From the IMG/VR virus record IMGVR_UViG_3300010396_000050, positions 1 through 56,786 of that record: a DNA stretch of 56,786 nucleotides, one strand, 5' to 3'. The translations under genes and the position numbers were made by a program. Position 1 is the first letter of the stretch. Each line of letters starts with the position of its first letter. The notes below the pieces were generated by a model, which saw only the letters and a list, made by a program, of their open reading frames with translations, had not been told where the DNA came from and searched no databases. Positions 29,152 through 38,171 of the stretch are shown here, in pieces. The DNA comes from a virus.

Positions 29152-29214
29152 CCGTTAGCTAAGCAAATGGCCGTTTCCTTAGCTAACGGGCCACGTTCGG
29201 CGGCGTTAGCTAAG
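29152..29214. repeat. Three copies of CGTTAGCTAAG
   Basis: CCGTTAGCTAAG (29152-29163) and its exact complement (29178-29189) form an inverted pair. A third copy, CGTTAGCTAAG, is at 29204-29214. Each contains the palindrome TTAGCTAA. The array fills the 81-bp gap after the endolysin gene. It could be a hairpin terminator/processing site or binding sites for a dimeric protein. Confidence 0.6.
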
Positions 29215-29224
29215 GCGGCTTGGG

Positions 29225-30835
29225 TTAGGCGAGTTTTGCCGGGTCACCGCCGAGCGAGGTGATGATCCGGTCGAGCGGAAAGGTTGGGGAGGGGCAGTAC
29301 TCACGGGTGAGTGCATTCACGTCCGAGTGGCGCCACTGGTGCGAGCGATCGGTGTTGAGGCCGTACACGGCGGGGTGTGCGAAGTAGCGGGCAAGCCGGA
29401 TCGAGGCGTCAATCTGCACCTGGGGGAAGGCCATATTCGGCTTGCCAACGTGCTCGATCGTGATCGTGTAGTCGTTCAGGTTCGGCCCGGCATTGATGGA
29501 ATTGACCAACGCCGGGATGTCCGTCCGGTAGCCAAGCTGCCCGTTCAGCTCGAAGTCGCCGTTCGTCCACGCACCGTCCGTGCTGCTGACGAACTGGTAC
29601 ACCGTGCCATCCGTGTCGATCACGAAGTGGGACGATGCTTGCGAACTCGAGTTCTGGAACCAACTGATCGTGTTGTTCAGCACGAGGTCGTCCGTGACGT
29701 GGTAGCACATCGCGATCGGCTTCTTGCCCGCGCGGTTCGCGAAGAAGTTCGGTGACCCCTTCCAGACGATCGGTGGCAGCAGAATCGACGGGTCTTTCAC
29801 CGTCTTGTAGTTCGCCGCGGTGACCTGCGAATAGTCCGTGATCGCGGCACTTCCGCCGCCGGTGATGACGCCGCCGGGGTTCGTGTCCGGGATGGTAAAG
29901 AGACCGTCCCAGAACTTGCCGACGAGCCGTTCACCCTTCGTGTCATAGAGCCAGACGTCGCCTTTGGTGTCCGTCCACGACCACGAGGCGACGCGGGTCT
30001 CCCCCTTCTTGACGTCCGCCGTCTTTGGCGCGCCCTTGGGATCGGCCCACTGATACGCGGCGGTATCCTCGGTCGCCGTCACCGTCGTGTCCGGGATGTT
30101 GAAGTACACGCCGTTCTTGTCGCGGGTCATCGGCGCCTTGACCGCGTCCGCATCGGTGAACAGTTTCAGCAGCTTCGGCGGTGCGTACGTCGTTGGTGTT
30201 GGTGTTGTGGGCACGGTGGTTCCTCCTGATGCTTGTATCGGTGGTGTGGATAATTGATCGGGGATATTGGGAAAGAACTTGTTTCCTCGAATCGCGAGGT
30301 TGGCGGCCCCCTGTGTTTCTGACCACCACTTGCCACCGAGATCGTTCACCGTCTTCACGGTGCCACGATTCGCTACCGGAACGGCGCTGTATCGGGGATC
30401 GAGTGAGATGTAGGGCAGGAGGGCTGTCCACGCGGCCGAGTCCGACACGGGGATCTCGTATCGTGCGTGATGAACCACGTGCGCCTGTGCCGCTTCCTTT
30501 CCACCGGCGAAGCGATAACCGAGGTCTTGAACATCCGTAATCCCGATGCCAGCGGGGTTGTAGCGATTCCGCGTGTCCCGGTACGCCTCCACGGTTGCCC
30601 ATGCGGGAGAAGAGAAGGGGCGAATCCCGTCAGTGCCACCGCCGGTCTCCACGCAGACGTGAGCGATCAAGAGCACGGCATCGAGCGTGAGGAGACCGCA
30701 GAGCCGATAGACCTCATCAACGAAGTCGTCGACGTCCTTGCCCGCAATGACTCCCGCCGCATGCAATGCCGCCTTGATCTGGTCAGGCGTCCCGCGCGAT
30801 GGGGATCGCCATGTGTCGGTGATCTTTATGGCCAC
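29225..30835 (-). CDS. Two-domain endolysin (glucosaminidase-like + amidase)
   Basis: A 536-residue peptidoglycan hydrolase. The N-terminal domain (about 1-170) resembles mannosyl-glycoprotein endo-beta-N-acetylglucosaminidase folds: HVCVETGGGTDGIRPFSSPA with catalytic Glu, then YNPAGIGITD. The middle (about 225-310) has SH3-like strands. The C-terminal Amidase_2 domain (about 365-530) has zinc ligands in MCYHVTDD, HSDVN and the CPSP segment, plus SSHFVIDTDG. It cleaves host murein at lysis. Unusually large for an endolysin, so tail-associated use is conceivable. Confidence 0.87.
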   Translation of the reverse strand: MAIKITDTWRSPSRGTPDQIKAALHAAGVIAGKDVDDFVDEVYRLCGLLTLDAVLLIAHVCVETGGGTDGIRPFSSPAWATVEAYRDTRNRYNPAGIGITDVQDLGYRFAGGKEAAQAHVVHHARYEIPVSDSAAWTALLPYISLDPRYSAVPVANRGTVKTVNDLGGKWWSETQGAANLAIRGNKFFPNIPDQLSTPPIQASGGTTVPTTPTPTTYAPPKLLKLFTDADAVKAPMTRDKNGVYFNIPDTTVTATEDTAAYQWADPKGAPKTADVKKGETRVASWSWTDTKGDVWLYDTKGERLVGKFWDGLFTIPDTNPGGVITGGGSAAITDYSQVTAANYKTVKDPSILLPPIVWKGSPNFFANRAGKKPIAMCYHVTDDLVLNNTISWFQNSSSQASSHFVIDTDGTVYQFVSSTDGAWTNGDFELNGQLGYRTDIPALVNSINAGPNLNDYTITIEHVGKPNMAFPQVQIDASIRLARYFAHPAVYGLNTDRSHQWRHSDVNALTREYCPSPTFPLDRIITSLGGDPAKLA

Positions 30836-31182
30836 AATCGATTCCTTTCCTCGACCAGCACCTTGCAGAGGTGCGTCCCGCAGAGGCAGACGGCGACGAC
30901 CGCGAACGTCGCCAGCATGTAGAGGCCGAGGCGCAAGTGGAACTCGAGCGTGAAGAACGCCGCCTTCTTCGTGCCGAAGTAGAGAAACACGATGCTCAGG
31001 AGCATCCCTTGAATCCAGAGCGCCCGGAAGAGCGCGCGGCAGGCCGGCCCGACCTTGGTCTTCGATTCCTGTGCGCCCATCACCCAGTCGAGGTAGGCGC
31101 AGATGATGGACTTGATGAAAAACGCACCGCTCATGATCCAGAGCATGTACGTAATCACCTCAACTTCCGTGGCACCCATCAT
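30826..31182 (-). CDS. Membrane protein, second holin candidate
   Basis: A 118-residue protein with about three membrane segments (VITYMLWIMSGAFFIKSIIC; ALWIQGMLLSIVFLYFGTKK; LGLYMLATFAVVAVCLCGTH). It overlaps the endolysin start by ten bases. Topology and place suggest a class I holin. Confidence 0.6.
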   Translation of the reverse strand: MMGATEVEVITYMLWIMSGAFFIKSIICAYLDWVMGAQESKTKVGPACRALFRALWIQGMLLSIVFLYFGTKKAAFFTLEFHLRLGLYMLATFAVVAVCLCGTHLCKVLVEERNRLWP

Positions 31183-31358
31183 GATCGTTGTCCCTGATCT
31201 CCGAGCAGCTCGCGCTCCAGGAAGTTCTGCTCACGTTTGATCTCGTCCTCGACCACCGCCTGCACGCGCTTTTGCCGGCGGTACTCGTCAAGACTGAAGA
31301 ATGGAAAGAGATTGAAGAAGTGGAGCAGGGCGTCCCGCATCCGTTCCAGTCCATTCAT
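31179..31358 (-). CDS. Small charged protein
   Basis: A 59-residue protein starting MNGLERMRDALLHFFNLFPF, then a charged helix (RRQKRVQAVVEDEIKREQNF). The start overlaps the upstream stop by four bases and the stop overlaps the holin-candidate start. It is probably membrane-peripheral. Function unknown. Confidence 0.55.
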   Translation of the reverse strand: MNGLERMRDALLHFFNLFPFFSLDEYRRQKRVQAVVEDEIKREQNFLERELLGDQGQRS

Positions 31359-31597
31359 GACGTCGTCCCCGCCGATGAGCGCGCCCGCAGGCGGTCGTTG
31401 TCGTCTTGAAGGGAGCGAATAGTTTGCTGCGAAATCATGTCCTTGGTTTGCAACTGCGAGATGCGGTCTTCGAGCGTTTTGACGGTCTGCGCGCTTTGAC
31501 GCTGGACGATTTTGACGAGGACGCCGAGCGCCGTGGTGAACCCGCCGAGCGCCACCAGGACGGCCGCGGTCATCGATCCGACTGCTACGTAGTCCAT
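31355..31597 (-). CDS. TM-plus-coiled-coil protein
   Basis: An 80-residue protein, MDYVAVGSMTAAVLVALGGF. One N-terminal membrane segment (about 5-28) is followed by a coiled coil (TVKTLEDRISQLQTKDMISQ). The pattern resembles phage hemolysin XhlA-like or i-spanin-like lysis accessory proteins. Confidence 0.58.
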   Translation of the reverse strand: MDYVAVGSMTAAVLVALGGFTTALGVLVKIVQRQSAQTVKTLEDRISQLQTKDMISQQTIRSLQDDNDRLRARSSAGTTS

Positions 31598-31655
31598 CTG
31601 GTCGCCCCCGGATATCGTGAAGTGGCGTGTCCATCGTTCATCCTCCGTGTCATCA

Positions 31656-33497
31656 CTAGGCCGTCTTGAGTGACATCAGCGGGACGACCTGCTGATCCGT
31701 GTAGCTATAGGTCGGCGTGGTCGCGAACCCGGTCGAATACGTGACCCCGGTCGTGCGTCCCGCCGTGACGTTGAGGAGCATGTTTCCGGATCGATACATG
31801 TTCCGCCCCCCGCTCGTCACATCCAGCGCCGTGAGCGTGACCGTCCCGTCGAAGACCACTGCGAGGTTGTATTCGTTTGGCAGTCCCGCCCCGAGCGCGA
31901 TTGCCGGGGAGATTGACCCAACCTTGAGTCCGGTTCCGCTGAGCGCGATCGTGCCGGTCGCCAGCGGTGCGCCCGTCGCGTTGCCGGATGAGCTCCGCGC
32001 GTAGATCGCCCATTTGGCATTCGCCGCTGTGCCGGTGGCGCTGACGTTGAACGAGATGTTGGTGAGCGATCCGCTGCTGTAATCCAGCTCGATCGGGACG
32101 AAATACCCGTTATTTGCCGTACAGGCGAGCGTCGAAATCTTGCCGTAGCAGCCGTTGTTGGCGTTGCTGTAGTACTGGCCGGACGGGATCGCGGTGCGTG
32201 GCACGAGGAGCGCCTCCGACGTTGCCCGGTTGGCAATTTCCGTCGAGAGCGCGGAGGCCGTGGCGAAGTTGGCCGTCACCGCAGACGAGAGGTCCGCGAG
32301 GGAGATCGTGCCGTCGAGGATCATCGCGCTCGTGATGTAGCCCGTGCCGATGGAGGTCAGGAGCGGCACGCCGTCGATGGTGAGCACGCCCGTGCCCGTG
32401 TTGACGCCGAGCGTGTGGACCGTGCCGTCGGACGCGTGGAGCTTGAGGACGGTGGGATCGTTCGTCTGGAGGACGTTGGAGACCGTGCGAGACGGCGTGA
32501 CCTCTAGCGAGTTGTTTTTCCAGAGACCAACGTCCGGCGTGCTGGCAGGAATGGAGACCGATGCGCCGACTCCATTCGATCGCGGGGAATTCGCCCCGAT
32601 ACTGGACTTCGCCCCAAGCAGACTGCCACTGTCAGAGCCGGAGTTGATTGTCGCGCCGGTCCCGACACCGGTAGTGAACGCGCCGTGAACCTGCGCGTTC
32701 ACCGCGACTGCGCCCGCACCGTCAGCAATCGCGGTAGGGACGCCAAACAAAGAGACATACCGGCCGATGGCCAGCGTATCATCGCCGAGTGCCTGAGCGC
32801 CGTTCCCGAGAGCGGACGCACTGTCGCCATCGGCAAGGGAGTCAATCCCAAACGCGGCGCTATGAGCACCGTTGGCGACAGACCCGTCGCCGAAGTGCGT
32901 GCCCTGCACGTCGGATTGCGCGACGACCGGTCCCGCGGGCGGCTCCCCGACAGAGTTCTGGCCGAACACGGTCACCGACGCTGGACCGTTGAACGCATCC
33001 CAATCCGTCGAGGAAATGTTGGACCCGCTCGCCAGCCGCACGACCTGGATTTCGCCTGTCTGCGCGCCCGTGCCATCGACCACGGTCGTGACGCTCTGGG
33101 CGTCGTTGCCTTTGTCGGTGAGATACTGGCTGATCTGGTCGACGCGGATGTTGTCCCCCGCCGTCCAGCCGAGCACGGTATCGGCAAGATCGAGCGTGTA
33201 CGTCACCGTATCCGGCGTCGCGTTCGGCGTGAAATCCTCTTCGATGGTTGGCGGCGTCGGCAACGGGTCGCCGATCTGCCACGACACGTTGTTCCAGTAG
33301 AGCGGCCACGAGTCCTGCAAGTCCGGCTCGGCGCTGGCATCGACGTGGATCAGCGACGGGTCAGCAGGATCGACCGTGAGCGACGTCACGGTGATGCCAC
33401 CGCTGACGAGCCACGCGTTCAGCAGGTCCAAATTGGCGGGTTCCCCGGCAACGTAGCCGCCTTTTGTATCAGCGAGCGAAAGATCGTACGTGGACAT
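31656..33497 (-). CDS. Tail fibre / receptor-binding protein with YadA-like head repeats
   Basis: A 613-residue protein. The N-terminal ~200 residues (DLSLADTKGGYVAGEPANLD; DLADTVLGWTAGDNIRVDQI) look like virion-anchoring repeats. About 200-300 is a left-handed beta-roll of trimeric-adhesin type (AFGIDSLADGDSASALGNGA, then QALGDDTLAIGR). A stalk and a C-terminal beta domain follow. Placed just before the lysis genes and overlapping the upstream tail gene by one base, it is the best candidate for host recognition. Confidence 0.75.
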   Translation of the reverse strand: MSTYDLSLADTKGGYVAGEPANLDLLNAWLVSGGITVTSLTVDPADPSLIHVDASAEPDLQDSWPLYWNNVSWQIGDPLPTPPTIEEDFTPNATPDTVTYTLDLADTVLGWTAGDNIRVDQISQYLTDKGNDAQSVTTVVDGTGAQTGEIQVVRLASGSNISSTDWDAFNGPASVTVFGQNSVGEPPAGPVVAQSDVQGTHFGDGSVANGAHSAAFGIDSLADGDSASALGNGAQALGDDTLAIGRYVSLFGVPTAIADGAGAVAVNAQVHGAFTTGVGTGATINSGSDSGSLLGAKSSIGANSPRSNGVGASVSIPASTPDVGLWKNNSLEVTPSRTVSNVLQTNDPTVLKLHASDGTVHTLGVNTGTGVLTIDGVPLLTSIGTGYITSAMILDGTISLADLSSAVTANFATASALSTEIANRATSEALLVPRTAIPSGQYYSNANNGCYGKISTLACTANNGYFVPIELDYSSGSLTNISFNVSATGTAANAKWAIYARSSSGNATGAPLATGTIALSGTGLKVGSISPAIALGAGLPNEYNLAVVFDGTVTLTALDVTSGGRNMYRSGNMLLNVTAGRTTGVTYSTGFATTPTYSYTDQQVVPLMSLKTA

Positions 33498-34285
33498 TAC
33501 TTCACCACCTTTATCCCAAACATCATTGCTGATCGAATGTCGGAGTTGCCGGAGCCGCCGAAGCAGCTCCAGCGGAGATTGATGTTCTGGTCGCTGTAGG
33601 CATCGGTGGTGCTGGCGACGTTGAACGTGCGCGCGTGGACGGTGAACAGCGATTGGACGGACGTGTCCTTGCCGGCGGAACTTGGCGGGCCGACAGCGCC
33701 ATTGAGGTTGGCAAATGACGGGTCGGCAATCGTGGTGTTGCCGCCGATCCGGATGCGCATATCGACCTGGGTCGCGGCCGTTGCCGGGCGAATCTGGGCG
33801 TACGCGAGCATCGCGACGGTGACGTTCTTGTTCGTGGGGATGCGGACGGTCGTGGCGACGTTGCCCGGCACGCCGATCTTGTCGTCGATGGTGACGGACT
33901 GCGATGTCTGGACCGGCAGCGCGCGTGTCGCGAACGCCTTCCGGGCGAAGATCAGTTCGGGCGCGTCGTACGGTCCGGCAATGCGCCCGAGCACGACCGG
34001 GACGCCGGAACTGCTGGCATCCCCGAACGCCTGCGTCATCGCGATCAGGACGTCGCCAACGGCCATCGGGTCGACCGAGGCCACCCGGTCCATCGCTTCG
34101 ACGCCGGAGCCGTAGACATTGACCGCCGTCTTGGTGAGGGTCTGCGGATCGTCGCCGTAGCCGTCGTCATCGGTGATCGTGCGGCCGAGCATCTGCCCAA
34201 GGACGAGGCCGGTGAAGACGCGGGCGATGTCGCCTTCGTCAGACGCGATGTTGTTGAGGATCGTGGCGATACTGGTCGTCGTCAT
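33497..34285 (-). CDS. Minor structural (tail-tip/fibre-associated) protein
   Basis: A 262-residue protein, MTTTSIATILNNIASDEGDI. Beta-rich second half (TVRIPTNKNVTVAMLAYAQI, VDMRIRIGGNTTIADPSFAN). It overlaps the fibre gene start and follows the hub gene by two bases. Probably a fibre attachment or upper fibre protein. No specific family recognised. Confidence 0.6.
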   Translation of the reverse strand: MTTTSIATILNNIASDEGDIARVFTGLVLGQMLGRTITDDDGYGDDPQTLTKTAVNVYGSGVEAMDRVASVDPMAVGDVLIAMTQAFGDASSSGVPVVLGRIAGPYDAPELIFARKAFATRALPVQTSQSVTIDDKIGVPGNVATTVRIPTNKNVTVAMLAYAQIRPATAATQVDMRIRIGGNTTIADPSFANLNGAVGPPSSAGKDTSVQSLFTVHARTFNVASTTDAYSDQNINLRWSCFGGSGNSDIRSAMMFGIKVVK

Positions 34286-34287
34286 GG

Positions 34288-35460
34288 CTACCCCTGCCCC
34301 ACGTTGACGAGCCGCGCCGTCTTGGCGAGCGTGGCCGTCTGCGTCGCCGGGGAGTTGGCGTCACTGCCCCACGAGAACGTTGTCGAGATGAGCCGCCAGT
34401 TCGCGGGCTGGATCACCGACGCGGCGTCATCCGTCTTGATATCGAGCCACCACGCCTCATTCGGTTCGACGCGGGGATCGGGGACGACGGAAAGCGTCAC
34501 CCGCGTTGGGATGCCGGTCTTCTGTTGCAGCATCTGCCGGGCACGAACCTTGGCGGTATCGGAGATCGTGTCGTTGGAGTCGACGATCAGCTTGGGGAAC
34601 GGGCCAATGCTGGGCACCGACCACGGGTCGTCTTGGTCAGCGGAATCGACGATGAAGCCGATCTTCGTCGCGTTGTCGGCGTCCGGGTTCGAGGATTTGA
34701 GCAGGATGCGATTGGCAAACGCGGTGCTGTCCGGTTCGATCGCGATCGAGTCATAGAGGTCGTTGCGCCAGTCGTAGATCGCACGATGCGGTTCCGCCTG
34801 GGCCACTTCGTAGGCGCGTTCAGTCGTGACGACGCCCGTCGAGGTCGCATAGAGTTTGAAGTAGCCCGCCGCCTGCAAGACTTCGTTCGCCGCGGCAAGG
34901 AGGTTATCGCCGGGACGAATCGTCCGAATCTTGCCGGTCTTGACGCCCGTCTTCGGAATGCGAATGTCGAGGCCGGTCGGCGAGTTGTTGAGGATCGTCT
35001 GGGCGACGCTACCGCAGTCGATCCCGAACCCGAAGACCATCCGCTTCGAGGCGATCTGCTGGCTGAGTTGCCAGATCATGTCGCGCCCGTCGATGGTGGT
35101 CGTCTGCTGGTTGCGGCTGAAGTCGCGGCGCGGCGGCACGAAGGCGAAAAGGCCGAGCTGACGCCGTACGATCGTCTGTTCGCCCGCCGCGTTGAGCCAC
35201 CACGTACACCAGTAGGGCGCGAGCAACTGCTGGTACGCCTTGATCCCGTTCGGCCCGTCCAGCGTGGCGTTCATCGTCCACGGGACATCGTTGTCGGTGT
35301 TGAGCGTGACGTTGCACGAGATGACCTGATCGGTGATATCGATCTGGCCGTCCGGGCTATTGCGATCCTCGCGAACGTACATCTCGCCCCACGACTCAAC
35401 CACGCTGTTGACGGGAAGGATCGGCTGATCGACGGGCAAGCTGTGGGAGAGGTTGACCAT
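34288..35460 (-). CDS. Tail hub / baseplate-like protein
   Basis: A 390-residue protein. N-terminal strands (ITDQVISCNVTLNTDNDVPW, TMNATLDGPNGIKAYQ) are followed by QTTTIDGRDMIWQLSQQIAS, the pattern of gp27/late-control-D-like hub proteins. A LysM-like middle (RTIRPGDNLLAAANEVLQAA) precedes a beta domain. It forms the ring closing the tail tube at the tip. It lies between the distal tail protein and fibre genes. Confidence 0.72.
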   Translation of the reverse strand: MVNLSHSLPVDQPILPVNSVVESWGEMYVREDRNSPDGQIDITDQVISCNVTLNTDNDVPWTMNATLDGPNGIKAYQQLLAPYWCTWWLNAAGEQTIVRRQLGLFAFVPPRRDFSRNQQTTTIDGRDMIWQLSQQIASKRMVFGFGIDCGSVAQTILNNSPTGLDIRIPKTGVKTGKIRTIRPGDNLLAAANEVLQAAGYFKLYATSTGVVTTERAYEVAQAEPHRAIYDWRNDLYDSIAIEPDSTAFANRILLKSSNPDADNATKIGFIVDSADQDDPWSVPSIGPFPKLIVDSNDTISDTAKVRARQMLQQKTGIPTRVTLSVVPDPRVEPNEAWWLDIKTDDAASVIQPANWRLISTTFSWGSDANSPATQTATLAKTARLVNVGQG

Positions 35461-35464
35461 CGCC

Positions 35465-37246
35465 CTACCCCAATCCCACGGGCGGATCGACCTGGAGCCC
35501 GGTCAGCGCGACGTGCGTGATCCGGTAATCCACGTCATCCGTCGGGACGAACGAGGTCAGGACGCAGTAGAAGCGCTCACCGAGCCCGTCGCGATAGAGC
35601 AGCACTTGCCGCGTCTGGCAGAGGATGTCGAGCGCGGCAAGCTGGTCCTGCACGGTCGTGCCGAAGACGGGATCGTCCCAGAGGATGTGGTAGGTCGCGG
35701 TGAAGCTCTTGCCGTACGCCTTGTCGCGGTAGATGACCGGAAGTTGCGCGCCCCACGGTGTCCGGGCGGTTCGGTTGAAGATGCGAGGGATCGAGCGCGT
35801 ATCGCGTCCCGGCAGGACCACGTACGTCCGGCCCGACCCGGTGGTCTGCGAGAGCACCGTGCCGGAGATGCCACGGTTCAGGATTTTGCCGCCCGGCGGT
35901 GTCCACTCTTTCGCGACGCTGTAGAGGTCAGAGCCGGAGACGACGGTATGGACGAAGATGCCGACAACAATCGGGGTGTTGAGCGGCAGTTCGAGCGAGC
36001 GGTAGCCCACGACGGTGGAGTCACTGAACGTGATGAAGGTCGTCTCTGAACCGTCCCACGCCGCATCCGCAAGCCGGTACGCGAGCCGGTATTCGGCGAA
36101 TCCGGTGGCCGTTGACGCGGTCCACGCAAGATCGGCGTACGCCCCGTCGGCACTGACCGATCCGGTGAACGTCGCCGGAGCGGACGGCGGCGTGAACGTG
36201 ATCGAAAAGTCGCGATCGACAAACGACTCCTGCCCCGCCTCGTTGTAGACGCGGAATCCGGCCCGGTACGCTTTCGGATTCTTCAGGATGTTGTGGGGGA
36301 GCCGGTACTGGACGTCGGTCGTCTTCAACGTCGTATCAGTGACCGGCGGCACCGATCCGTCCGGGCGCGCCGGTGAGGTCGCGACGAACCAGACCGACTG
36401 GTTGGTCACATCATCGACGTAGTTGATCTCCTGATACGCAATCGGGGTGGACGCGTCGGTGGCGATCGCCCATTGGAAGAGCGGCGCCGTGCCGTCGAAG
36501 GCGGGATCGGTCGCGTCCGGGCGACTCACCGTCAGCGTGGCGGGCTGGGAGTACCACCACGGCCATTTGCCGGCCTGCCCTGCCTGCCGGAAGGTCGTCG
36601 AGCCGCCGGAGTAGATCAGGTCGCCGTCGCGGTAGGAGACGACGTACCAGTACCAGCGGCCACGTCCACTGTAGGCACCTGCGGTGATATGGCCGGTCCC
36701 CTGTGTCACGATCGTCCTCGTGATCGTCAGCGTCGTGCCGCTGCTGTTGCGATAGCCCGCCGTCATCCACCAGCCGAGCTGGCTGTGCATGAGGTAGGAG
36801 ACGCCCGCCCGGTTGTTGCGCATCTGGATCGTGATCCCGCCCGGATCGACCGGGCGACCGGTGACGAGGGCGTCGCCGGGGTTGATGTCGGGCAGGGCGT
36901 CAACGATCGCCTGAATCTGGGCGGTCGTGGCGTTCCACGGGACCGGATCGCCGAGGGCGCCGAAGAGCGAGATCGTCGAGGAGCCGGACGTCGGGGTCCC
37001 GCTGAACGTGAAGTTGAGCTTGTGGGAGGTGCCGGGCGGCTGGACGGCGAACGAGTAGTTCGACCCGGAGCGCGTCATCTCCTGCACGGTGACGATGCGT
37101 CCGGCGTCGGTGACGATCGCCATGAAGACGCGCGTGTCCGCCTGGTCGCTATCGACGCACGTCGCCGTAAACGTCGTCGGCAGGGACGCGACGATGTCGT
37201 TGTAGAGCGGATACGTTCGACTGGGGACGACGGGGGCAATGGCCAT
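35465..37246 (-). CDS. Large tail-tip protein with FN3-like domain and Dit-like end
   Basis: A 593-residue protein. Beta-rich N-terminus, an FN3-type domain at about 355-445 (FTPPSAPATFTGSVSADGAY ... LAWTASTATGFAEYRLAYR), and a C-terminal piece (VFGTTVQDQLAALDILCQTR, QVLLYRDGLGERFYCVL) of distal-tail type. First gene after the tape measure once the inserted cassette at 37.3-40.9 kb is left out. The Dit-like end supports tail-tip location. Confidence 0.7.
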   Translation of the reverse strand: MAIAPVVPSRTYPLYNDIVASLPTTFTATCVDSDQADTRVFMAIVTDAGRIVTVQEMTRSGSNYSFAVQPPGTSHKLNFTFSGTPTSGSSTISLFGALGDPVPWNATTAQIQAIVDALPDINPGDALVTGRPVDPGGITIQMRNNRAGVSYLMHSQLGWWMTAGYRNSSGTTLTITRTIVTQGTGHITAGAYSGRGRWYWYVVSYRDGDLIYSGGSTTFRQAGQAGKWPWWYSQPATLTVSRPDATDPAFDGTAPLFQWAIATDASTPIAYQEINYVDDVTNQSVWFVATSPARPDGSVPPVTDTTLKTTDVQYRLPHNILKNPKAYRAGFRVYNEAGQESFVDRDFSITFTPPSAPATFTGSVSADGAYADLAWTASTATGFAEYRLAYRLADAAWDGSETTFITFSDSTVVGYRSLELPLNTPIVVGIFVHTVVSGSDLYSVAKEWTPPGGKILNRGISGTVLSQTTGSGRTYVVLPGRDTRSIPRIFNRTARTPWGAQLPVIYRDKAYGKSFTATYHILWDDPVFGTTVQDQLAALDILCQTRQVLLYRDGLGERFYCVLTSFVPTDDVDYRITHVALTGLQVDPPVGLG

Positions 37247-37332
37247 GGCGAACAGCAGTTCCCTTGTTCAGGGGCACTGCGCACCACGGCGACGGGCCTT
37301 CGGAGTTACGTCATTTTAGCATGTGGAGAGGG

Positions 37333-37803
37333 CTAGGACGGGACGTTATCGAACTCAAACTTCAACTTGTCGTCTAGATCGTTTAACAACTTCAGTATCT
37401 CTGCCCGCTGCTCCTCGGTCATTGCGCGAAACGCGTACACCAAGGCAGCAGCGAGCACTCCATACGGACTCCCTTGGACCCGATGCAGTCCTGGGATGTA
37501 GGTCGAGATTCGTTCTTCCCGTTGGGCAATCGGTTCCTGTGTTGGCGTTCGCTCAGGAACCCACTCATTCCCATTCTGATCCTGTGCCAATAACTCCAGG
37601 TCTACGAGTTCATCATCTGAACTACCAAGGACACTATGAATCTTGGCGCGCGTTGCGAACTGTGGAAGCTTGATTCGACCATTCTCTATAGCATTGATGT
37701 ATGTTCGCCCAAGCCCTGATTCCTCGGCAAGCTTTTCCTGAGTGAGCTTCTGCTCACGTCTCTTTGCTTTGAGCCAGTCTGAGTACGTTTCTAATCCTGC
37801 CAT
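37333..37803 (-). CDS. XRE-family regulator with long C-terminal domain
   Basis: A 156-residue protein starting MAGLETYSDWLKAKRREQKL. HTH at about 8-65 (LTQEKLAEESGLGRTYINAIENGRIKLP). The C-terminal helices (ALVYAFRAMTEEQRAEILKL) may dimerise. The -10 TAATAA ends nine bases before the ATG, so the mRNA may be nearly leaderless. Divergent from the 37926 regulator, with TGACGCA operators between. It is the likely master regulator of the inserted cassette. Confidence 0.75.
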   Translation of the reverse strand: MAGLETYSDWLKAKRREQKLTQEKLAEESGLGRTYINAIENGRIKLPQFATRAKIHSVLGSSDDELVDLELLAQDQNGNEWVPERTPTQEPIAQREERISTYIPGLHRVQGSPYGVLAAALVYAFRAMTEEQRAEILKLLNDLDDKLKFEFDNVPS

Positions 37804-37811
37804 GGGACGCA

Positions 37812-37905
37812 TTATTACAGCGCTAGCGGTATTGACGCAAGGAACTACTACTGTCATACTCACTGTGTTACTTGGAGTGACGCAGCGTCAGATGCGAACT
37901 ATAGC
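37812..37905. promoter_or_regulatory. Divergent promoters with TGACGCA operators
   Basis: Minus: TTGCGT (37840-37835), 17-base spacer, TAATAA (37817-37812). Plus: GTGACG (37877-37882), 17-base spacer, TATAGC (37900-37905). A perfect palindrome TGACGCAGCGTCA (37878-37890) overlaps the rightward -35, and TGACGCA recurs at 37833-37839 over the leftward -35. One regulator could thus repress both directions. Confidence 0.65.
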
Positions 37906-37925
37906 ATCGCAAGTGAGGAGGAACC

Positions 37926-38171
37926 GTGAACACGCAAGGGCTCGGAGTATTCGTTCGCCAGCGACGGGGAGAGCTTGGATTGACCCAGAATGAATTGGGG
38001 GCAAAGACGGGGCTGACACAGGCATACATTAGCCAGATTGAGCGCGGGGTTCGTCGTTGGCCGCAGCCTTATGTGAGAGCTATCGCTGATGTGCTCGGCG
38101 TCTCCGAGATTCAGTTGGCACAGGAAGCCGGACTCATCTCGCGCCAACCGGAAGGAAAGGATGGAGAGTGA
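37926..38171 (+). CDS. XRE-family regulator (GTG start)
   Basis: An 81-residue HTH protein: VNTQGLGVFVRQRRGELGLT, QNELGAKTGLTQAYISQIER, then AIADVLGVSEIQLAQEAGL. GAGGAGGAACC precedes the GTG. Its stop overlaps the ParB start (GTGA), so both are in one operon. Confidence 0.78.
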   Translation: MNTQGLGVFVRQRRGELGLTQNELGAKTGLTQAYISQIERGVRRWPQPYVRAIADVLGVSEIQLAQEAGLISRQPEGKDGE

